A stretch of DNA of 30,565 nt from the NCBI RefSeq assembly GCF_000003605.2, contig NW_003158724.1, positions 1,424,445 through 1,455,009 on the forward strand, given 5' to 3'. Below are positions 23,165 through 30,565 of this stretch, one piece after another. The notes beneath the pieces are model-generated. The model saw only the letters and a program-made list of their open reading frames with translations, ran no database searches and was not told the origin of the DNA. The DNA comes from Saccoglossus kowalevskii. Lineage: Eukaryota > Hemichordata > Enteropneusta > Harrimaniidae. Numbering within the stretch: position 1 is the first letter of the stretch; each line of letters begins with the position of its first letter. The translations under genes and the position numbers were made by a program.

Positions 23165-26100
23165 ATACGCGCGTAATCTCTTCATATTTGGAATTTGCAT
23201 TTCCTAATATGGTAGGATGAAAATACCCTGTAAAATACCGCAACATTATAGCACGCTGTAACTTATGGCGTTACGGTGACTGATATATAATAATGTGCTA
23301 TACACATATGATGAAGTAAGGGTAACTCCACGCAATATTCCCCTCTCAAGGATGGCCATTACGCCATTGAGCTATGAATGCAAAATCAAATTGTTCTATC
23401 TATGTGACAGATGTTCGGTCAGCGCATTTCACGCAGTATGCGAGATCTCAAGGCATACGGAACGGCGCCAATTGACCTTCAAACTCTTAGGGTATATAGT
23501 TATGTTCCATATTCTTCTATATGTATCCGGAAGCAGAAATGGTAATAATTATGCAAATAATCAGCTGGCTACATTAAAAAGAATTGAAAAATTATTGTGT
23601 GTTACATAGCTATAATCCAATATGAGTAGTCTACTATAATATACATATTGTCATTATTATACGGAGATGTGAAACTTTATTTGCATAAATACAAGTAAGT
23701 TGGACACCGTCGAGGAATAGACAGTTACCACATTTACCAAATCGTAAACATTTAGGTCCCTGAATATGATTGTGTCAGTCAGGTATCAGATGAGGAAAAG
23801 GATGAGTGGAGGGTGGGTAAGTGGCAAGTCTTGTTTTTATAGAACCAATGATTTTATAGTGTGGACGATAGCAAGTTCAGAGAGGTTTGAAATCAAGGCA
23901 TGTTAAAGTCTCCTTAGTCTAGTTTTGTTCATGTCGTCTTTCTTTAAATGAGTGTGCTCGAAATTTATTCATCACTGAGTCCAATCCATTAGGAAACTCT
24001 ATTCTTAAAGAGGCGCGTTGTAAAAGGATTGTGTCAGATGTCAATCAGACTATCTCAGCGGGGAGAGTAAAAACAAGTATTACAATTTCAAATTTCATTG
24101 AAACATTCTTGCTCATACTCAAGTAATTTTGCCAATAATCTCATGCCAATAAGTGAGATACATCCCAGTTAGCGTGAATTCAAAATGACGTACGTCAAAT
24201 ATAGCAATATTTTTTTTATGCATTACATACTAATAGGGTCGTCTTATGTGACAGTAATTCACAGTTATATTGGATTGCGCACAGTACGTAGGATATTCAT
24301 TTTTATGGGACTTCTTCATTTGAATAATTCAAGATAGTCATCATTATCACGCCTCTTTAAAGTTGTATTCCAATTATGTATGATCTCCGTAAAAAATCCT
24401 ACTGACCCTTGTGAACATCCTATCTAACAAAATACTTTCTTAATTAAATTAAGTGATTAGAACAATGAAAATGAAGTTCGATTTGGTGATTGGACATACT
24501 ATCTCAGTGCTCCAATATTTCAGGATTTGTTGCCATACCAACTGATTTTATCATTGCTCATGGTGATCGCAATAATCAAGGGGTCTACATATAGACGCAA
24601 CTTTAATCTTTATTTTTTGACGCTCAAGTTGATGTGCGCTAGATTGCGAATACGTGGCAGATATGTTTGATTGAGGGTGGCAAAATGATGGGCATTTGCA
24701 TCTTGTTATTGCAAGAAAGGTCAATGATAAATCGTGGCAACAGTGTTGAACTATCGACTAGACTTGCATGCCGCCTCTTGAAAAAACGAGATTGTATGCA
24801 AGTATAACGATCGACATAAGCCAGACCGATATTTTACAACTCCAAAATTAGCCAAATTCAAACATAAAAAAATATTACAAACTAAGATCAACCTGTTTTG
24901 GTGAGATAGTAAAAGTAAAATCATTCTATTATTTGGTTGGATGTATATAAATATGCGCCAGTTCAAAAGGTTATTATTTAGCAAAAAACAATTTGACTAG
25001 ACTAAACATAATGCATGTCAAATACTAGTACTTAGTTTTGATCAACTATTCACCAAGTAGATATAAATCTACATTTTTAAATATTACGATCGGGCCAAAA
25101 ATATTATTTTATTTCAATTAATATGCTATGACACGATTGTGATTCATGTGAAGTCTGGTCAGTTGAGGCATTGTGTATTGTGCTAATTCATTACCTACTG
25201 TATTCCATGTAGTAAATAAGATCGTTATACAGTTAAATGTAAGCCTGATTACATCGGTTTCCGGTGATGGCGATTTAATGGGTTTAACGCATTGGATATC
25301 ATGAACGAAGACTAATAAGTCAATGCCTTGGGGTTATCCTTAGATTGGTCTGAACAACAGTACACGTAAAGTGATTACCATGGTTGACATGTTATGTAGA
25401 AAACGTGTTCTTATTGTCTTTCGCTATATTTAAATTGACTGATATAAATGAGGTTGAACAAATTCAAATCCCAAACGGATTTTTCTTAATATTAATAATA
25501 TAGTATGATTTATGTTGTATCTACCACCTCATAAATCTTGATCTAGAATATCATCATCATCACTCCCGGGGCTTCCAAAAGCAATTCAACCCTGACGTTA
25601 TGCTTGATGTGATCGTTGCAGATACTTTTGTACATAGGTGTGTATCAGAAACACCCCGGGAAAGTTTGGATTTACAGATAAAAAAACACTGTTTTGGGCA
25701 GTGTCTGGTAAATTGCATTTATCGAAACATTTATCTCAGTTCTAGCCAAGGTTTAAGGTCATATTTACAATAGTGGTTTACATTGTATGCCACAGTTATG
25801 TAGCAAAGAAAATGGCGGTTTCCAAAATATGCCATAGTTATCTGTAGCAATTACACTCTGCATAGGAATACAAATGTAACAGATTTACAATTAGCAAAGA
25901 GGATTTACGAAAATGTTGGGTTACATGACCAAAAGTGGTATAAGAAATATAACCATGTATGGACTAAAGCATATTGTAACAATTAAACACTTAATATAAT
26001 ATAATAGAAAAACATCAGTCCCAAATATCTAGTGACAAATACATATGGCTTTGTTAATAACATATCAGCCATAACCCTAATTGATTTATTAAAGAGTTTT

Positions 26101-27540
26101 CTTTAATGGCATCACTTATTGTCTTGTGGTGTCTCTTGCTTGTTTACCCATGTTTTTTAGTGTACTTGTCAGTTGTTTTCTATTGTGTAGACTGTTTGTC
26201 AGTTGTTCGTATGATTTGATTCGTTTTAATAACTAATAAGTTAGGTCTGATTTTACCAATGATTTTAGCGGTGCCAGACATCCTGCACTACTCCACAAAG
26301 ATGACATTGTGGTTGGTATTATTAATGGCAGTTTACATAACACGTTTCACGACGTTACCACTACTCGTCGTGATCTACATTTACACGTTTTTTTTTATTA
26401 ATTGTTAAGCCTAGAGACCCGTGATCCTTCCCCGAAACTGGATTAAATTGCTTAAATATCTAACTAAATCGCGATTTTACGACTGTGAACACTGTGATTG
26501 CAGGCGTATGATCAACTGATCAAATCAGGGTATAATTAATCAGGTATAAGTACTAATACGAATTAGAAATGGTTATATATTGCGCAAATCGTGACTCTTC
26601 GTCACCCCTTACAATAGTAGTATAATCCATTTATTAATTAATTAATTAATATATTTATTTATCTATTGTACAAGCAGTTCTACGTGCTATCGTTAAACAC
26701 AAGTTTTATTTAACGTGGCTCTTATACATTTTAAAACATGGGAGGGAAGTCCCGGTGAAAATGAAAACATTGGTTACTGGACAAGAAATGAACAATGACA
26801 ATTTCAAACAATCCCGCTAGGCCAGTGCGATTGTTGTTCGTCACATGAGACCTCGTGTCGTGCCGGACGTGAGTGCGAACCGTAACTCACTTTATTGTAT
26901 CCTGCGACATATCTTGGAAGCAATTAACTTTTTAATAGAATAACAATAATTAAAAAGTAATTAACAGTCGTAAATTCACCAAGACGTCCAACAGACCATG
27001 ACAGCGTGATTAAATTATGGCCATAAAATGTATAAGCTTTATGTCCTTTCATCTATATGGTCGGTCGGCTTATAATGGAAATGTGTCGTCATGCTGGCAA
27101 AAGTCAGTCAGTAGTTAACACAAACACTTATTGTTCATTGTCTTTCTCTTGCAGTAAGTATATCTCTTCAAATATATTTTAGATTTCGTCATTAAAGTTC
27201 CCAGACTGAGTTTAAAATTGCGAATGATAATTATAAGTATGGACAAGACGTTGAACAATATCATTTCTTTATTTCTGTTAATTATAGGTATAGATACTGT
27301 TCGTTGTTTTGTTGTCATGATCCCCATACAGTTGGACTCAATCATAACTGGGCAATTGCAACACCGTTTTGCTAATTAGATATACAGTTTTAATAACAGA
27401 GCGATTAACAGATCTACAAATCTCTGCAAATTGCATATGGGATAATCATGCATGTATTAAAATCAGTGAATTATAGATACGTCATTTCCGGTGATACAAT
27501 GTATGGCTCACATTTGTTAAGTAGTGATGTAGATTCCCGT
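23165..27540. other. Unique A+T-rich sequence, nothing firmly assigned
   Basis: No gene is supported. A 104-codon plus frame at 23295-23609 and minus frames at 24751-24984 and 27115-27345 are unrecognised. Minor repeats include an (ATTA)n patch near 26635-26652. A short direct repeat (TATGCCACAGTTAT / TATGCCATAGTTAT) lies at 25786 and 25828. An imperfect inverted repeat (TTAACTTTTTAAT with ATTAAAAAGTAATTAA) lies around 26918-26967. Confidence 0.4.
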
Positions 27541-27635
27541 TGCCTGTTAATATGGTAAAGGTAGCTCGGTAATCTCAGTTAGTGTGGTAATATGGGCAAG
27601 GTAGCTCGGTAATCTCATTTAGTATGTTAGTATGG
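27541..27635. repeat. 40-bp minisatellite, left segment (2.4 copies)
   Basis: Two units at 27541-27580 (first ten bases diverged) and 27581-27620, plus a 15-bp partial unit to 27635, share GTAGCTCGGTAATCTCA and TGTGGTAATATGGG with the long array beginning at 29461. The array is cut here by LINE C. Confidence 0.9.
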
Positions 27636-27893
27636 CCCATTGCAATCATACAAATTAATTATTGACAAGAAATAAATTTACATTACAAAATATGTATGAA
27701 AATATAGATGAAGAGGGTGTCAATAGATAATATAAGCACTATATAATAATGTGATTGGGATATTAATATATATACATACAAGCTTATTAGGTTATTCTCA
27801 TTTGATCTTTGATTAAAAAACACTTATAAATAAATAGAGCGAACGAGTTAATGATTTGGCTTTTAGAGGAACTTAATAGTTGTACTAGAGTAT

Positions 27894-28539
27894 TCAAATT
27901 TGGGGGTTGTGTCTCATTTGGGAGATACTTTTTCTTTTCCTGATTGTGTCCCATGCAGTGCATTTTAGTAAAAAATGATATTCATCATCAATTTCTTGCA
28001 GGCACAAATGACAAATACGGCTCTCCCTAGGGATATTATTATGTCTGCCTCTTTCTATTTCTAAGGGGTGGCACGCACATCTTAATCTTGCTATTGCTCT
28101 GCGCAATTTTAATTGTGGCTTGTGGCAATGACACATAGTTTTCAATCCCAAAATTTGTTTTGTATTGCCTATAATACTGCGTTTTTTGCCAGAACAAACG
28201 TCTATATACCAATCTGTAATTCCAGTATCTTTGATCCGTTCACAAAATGTGTACAAGAACATATCAGAGTCCCCCACACCTTGATTAAATCAGACATAAC
28301 CAAATCCATATTTAAATAGCAATTCTTTAATTTCTGTGGCCCATGACCTTTGTCCTTTTTCGTCCAGTGAAAGTAGCATCCGGTAAGCTTTCTGGGGTAA
28401 TCTATTTCATCCATGCTAGTAATTTTTAACCAATATTTCACACATCTTTTAACATGGTAACAAAATAAGGGCAGCCTCCCACTATCGCCTAATACTGTAC
28501 AAGTTGAAGCATTTTTACCTACACCGACTGCTTTGTAGC
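27894..28539 (-). pseudogene. LINE C C-terminal domain with CCHC knuckle, broken
   Basis: The minus-strand frame 28202-28543 contains TCTVLGDSGRLPLFCYHVKR and KYWLKITSMDEIDYPRKL, the usual 'VLGELGRYPLxxxxxxRCIKYWLK' block of LINE C-termini. A frameshift near 28270 leads to MGDSDMFLYTFCERIKDTG, then LRRAIARLRCACHPLEIERG and RHNNIPRESRICHLCLQEID, ending with DEYHFLLKC. The last part is a CX2CX8HX4C knuckle with all four ligands kept, characteristic of the C-terminus of these polymerases. A stop follows at 27894. One frameshift and the upstream deletion mean no complete protein. Confidence 0.85.
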
Positions 28540-29453
28540 TCATTAATGTAAAATGAGAATAAAATAGGTCTGATCATGCACCCTTGTCGAACCCCATTCT
28601 CCAATTCAAAGAATCTCGAAGTGACTCCTCCTTCACGAACACAAGAGTTGACGTCTTTATAAATACTTGCATACATTTTTCCGTTGATACCATTATTGGC
28701 CAGTCTAAACAATAAAAAATCCCTGTTAACCGAGTCGAATGCCTTCTGGAAATCTATATAGATTCAATACAATTTCCCACCTTTCCTGGCTAACTGTTTC
28801 TGAATTATGGCATATAATGTAAATATTTGATCAATAGTTGCATAGCCCTCCCGAAATCCAGCCTGTGTCTCTGGGATTATATCAAAAGCCTTGCCCATTT
28901 TGATAGTCGTGCTTCAATGATACTGGTGGAGATTTTTCCAAATATACTCATGAGTGATATAGCTCTATAGTTACCAGGATCATTTCGACTGTTTTGCTTG
29001 TGGTAGGAATAATAATACCTTTTGACCAACCTTCGGAAAAATACCAGTATTAAAAATTAAGTTAAAAAGGGCATTAAAAATGTTATCGACACATCACATA
29101 AAATTTAAAAAATTCAGCGATTAAAAGGTCAGACCTGCAGATTTCCATTTCTAAGTTTATGTATTGACTGAATAATTTCTTCATTCGTTATTGGCACATT
29201 CAATGTCGTGTCAGTTTCCCCAAATTCTGGAGAATGGGATCAAAACTATACAAAAAGTTTTTAACTTCAGTAAGATGCTCTCGATCTATGTTATTGTTAC
29301 ATGAATCCTGGTTATACAGTTTTTCAAAGTACATGACCAAATCTTGTAATTGGATTATAGATGTTTGATATTTACTCTTATTCTTTCTAATAGATTCCCA
29401 GATACATTTTTCATTTGTTATGTTTTCTCTAATTGTATCCTGCAATTTTTCGT
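28540..29453 (-). pseudogene. LINE C reverse transcriptase, broken and internally deleted
   Basis: Reading the minus strand, the block EKLQDTIRENITNEKCIWES and later YFEKLYNQDS (29200-29453) is the linker between endonuclease and RT. After frameshifts come NDPGNYRAISLMSIFGKIST and SIIEARLSKWA (about 28900-29010), then a decayed motif A region. An open part from 28712 reads FRLANNGINGKMYASIYKDV, VREGGVTSRFFELENG and RQGCMIRPILFSFYINEL (motif B region). In intact elements the catalytic FADD/YADD box follows shortly after. Here the frame passes directly into C-terminal sequence at about 28540, so that segment is deleted. Multiple stops and shifts make it inactive. Confidence 0.85.
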
Positions 29454-29456
29454 TAT

Positions 29457-30301
29457 ATTTAGTGTGGTAATATGGGAAAGGCAGCTCGGTAATCGCAGTT
29501 AGTGTGGTAATATGGGAAAGGTAGCTCGGTAATCTCAGTTAGTGTGGTAATATGGGCAAGGTATCTCGGTAACCCCAGTTAGTGTGGTAATATGGGAAAG
29601 GTAGCTCGGTAATCCCAGTTAGTGTTGTAATATGAGGAAGTTAGCTCGGTAATCCAAGTTAGTGTGGTAATATGGGAAAGGTAGCTCGGTAATCCCAGTT
29701 AGTGTGGTAATATGGGAAAGGTAGCTCGGTAATCTCAGTTAGTGTGGTAATATGGGAAAGGTAGCTCGGTAATCTCTGTTAGTGTGGTAATATGGAAAAA
29801 GTAGCTCGGTAATCCCAGATAATGTGGTAATATGGGAAAGGTAGCTCGGTAATCCCAGTTAGTGTAGTAATATAGGAAAGTAGCTCGGTAATCCCAGTTA
29901 GTGTGGTAATATGGGAAAGGTAGCTCGGTAATCTCAGTTAGTGTGGTAATATGGGTAAGGTAGCTCGGTAATCTCTGTTAGTGTGGTAATATGGAAAAAG
30001 TAGCTCGGTAATCCCAGATAATGTGGTAATATGGGAAAGGTAGCTCGGTAATCCCAGTTAGTGTAGTAATATAGGAAAGTAGCTCGGTAATCCCAGTTAG
30101 TGTGGTAATATGGGAAAGGTAGCTCGGTAATCTCAGTTAGTGTGGTAATATGGGTAAGGTAGCTCGGTAATCTCTGTTAGTGTGGTAATATGGAAAAAGT
30201 AGCTCGGTAATCCCAGATAATGTGGTAATATGGGAAAGGTAGCTCGGTAATCCCAGTTAGTGTAGTAATATAGGAAAGTAGCTCGGTAATCCCAGTTAGT
30301 G

Positions 30302-30304
<3 letters not shown>
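29457..30304. repeat. 40-bp minisatellite, main array with 199-bp higher-order repeats
   Basis: About 21 units begin AGTGTGGTAATATGGG and continue through GTAGCTCGGTAATCCCAGTT. From 29701 the units form blocks of five (40+40+40+40+39 bp, 199 bp in total) at 29701-29899, 29900-30098 and 30099-30297. Each block has the same ordered set of variants: CTCAG, CTCTG, GGAAAAAG with CCCAGAT, AATGTGG, and a 39-bp unit with TATAGGAAAG. By eye the second and third blocks are identical, and the first differs in one base. Units 29461-29700 lie outside this higher-order pattern. Confidence 0.97.

Positions 30305-30374
<70 letters not shown>
30305..30374. repeat. (TAA)23 microsatellite
   Basis: Uninterrupted TAA trinucleotides from 30305 to 30373. 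On the minus strand this is (ATT)n directly following ATGGCAAATAAAC, so it is probably the tandem 3' tail of LINE D, perhaps expanded by slippage. The point where the array's own GTGGTAATA ends and the tail begins cannot be fixed. Confidence 0.97.
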
Positions 30375-30375
<1 letters not shown>

Positions 30376-30540
30376 TTTATTTGCCATAGATTACATAAAA
30401 AAATAACAATACAGCAATAAATAATAACTAATAAATAATAATAATATTAATCTATGGCTGGGAAACAGAAATTAGCTCATGCAGAGCTAGTCTAGTCTAT
30501 TTCCCATCAAAATATATTTGTAAATAGCTATTTATTAAAA
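30375..30540 (-). mobile_element. LINE D: short 3'-end fragment within the 40-bp array
   Basis: A non-repeat segment splits the minisatellite, which resumes at 30541. On the minus strand it ends TCTATGGCAAATAAAC followed by (ATT)n, the usual look of a LINE 3' end with an AATAAA-like signal and trinucleotide tail. It contains a 6-bp stem with a 5-nt loop (TAGCTC-ATGCA-GAGCTA, 30473-30489) and a 10-bp inverted repeat (CCATAGATTA 30384-30393 with TAATCTATGG 30448-30457). No coding part is present, so it is a strongly 5'-truncated insertion. The family was not identified. Confidence 0.6.
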
Positions 30541-30565
30541 TATGGGCAAGGTAGCTCGGTAATCC
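30541..30565. repeat. 40-bp minisatellite resumes, right end open
   Basis: TATGGGCAAGGTAGCTCGG and what follows match the array unit exactly in phase, so the array continues beyond the window on the far side of LINE D. Confidence 0.9.

Larger units (their letters stand above)
27636..29456 (-). mobile_element. LINE C inserted inside the 40-bp minisatellite
   Basis: A 5'-truncated minus-strand LINE of about 1.8 kb. Its 3' end is at the left and its truncated 5' end, inside the region before the RT, is at the right. Both sides are the same minisatellite. The 19-bp flanks, ATTTAGTATGTTAGTATGG at 27617-27635 and ATTTAGTGTGGTAATATGG at 29457-29475, look like a target-site duplication with three differences. 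Both share ATTTAG where ordinary units read AGTTAG. The protein style suggests a CR1/L2/Jockey-type element, with the clade uncertain. Confidence 0.85.

Noticed and set aside
23295-23609. 104-codon plus-strand frame as a gene
   Set aside because: No recognisable motif and the composition matches its surroundings. It directly follows the LINE B 5' side but does not resemble LINE protein.
29461-30297. CRISPR-like or telomeric array
   Set aside because: The whole 40-bp unit is conserved, with no variable spacers. The unit is much longer than telomere repeats.
30133-30387. Poly-tyrosine minus-strand frame
   Set aside because: It is a translation of the (TAA)23 microsatellite and the 40-bp array.

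Overview
The window looks like non-coding DNA from an animal nuclear genome, most likely a marine-type invertebrate. It is A+T-rich, has no operon-like gene packing and no long open reading frame outside transposon remnants. It carries several minisatellites and microsatellites. It also contains decayed non-LTR (LINE) retrotransposons whose proteins resemble those I know from invertebrate and lower-chordate genomes. I could not identify the species, and I found no confidently functional host protein gene, tRNA, rRNA or CRISPR array.

Layout from left to right. Positions 1-705 are the end of a 23-bp minisatellite with a 92-bp (4 x 23) higher-order period. Positions 706-15370 are mostly unique A+T-rich DNA. 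This stretch holds several inverted repeats (about 1328-1428, 5775-5819 and a perfect 27-bp stem at 11746-11820), a faint 34-bp repeat near 3130-3370, and one weak candidate terminal exon (5942-6211) with a polyadenylation signal. Positions 15374-15590 are a 36-bp minisatellite carrying a CCAAT box in each unit. Positions 16061-16447 are a very degenerate A+T-rich repeat of about 26 bp.

From 20405 to 23160 two LINE remnants lie tail to tail. LINE A on the + strand is a C-terminal and 3' tail fragment. LINE B on the - strand belongs to a different lineage and keeps an N-terminal region, most of a reverse transcriptase and part of the thumb region, with deletions. Positions 23165-27540 are unique A+T-rich DNA with nothing I can assign.

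The right end, 27541-30565, is a 40-bp minisatellite interrupted by two LINE insertions. LINE C (27636-29456, - strand) is a 5'-truncated, broken copy bounded by an apparent 19-bp target-site duplication made of repeat-unit sequence. LINE D (about 30305-30540, - strand) is a 3'-end fragment whose (ATT)n tail forms a (TAA)23 microsatellite. The longest uninterrupted part of the array is organised as 199-bp five-unit higher-order repeats, and the array continues past the window edge.

No set of genes here works together as a system. The interest lies in the repeat biology: nested insertions in a higher-order minisatellite, reverse transcriptases that both lost the segment expected to carry the catalytic aspartates, and long perfect hairpins in unique DNA.
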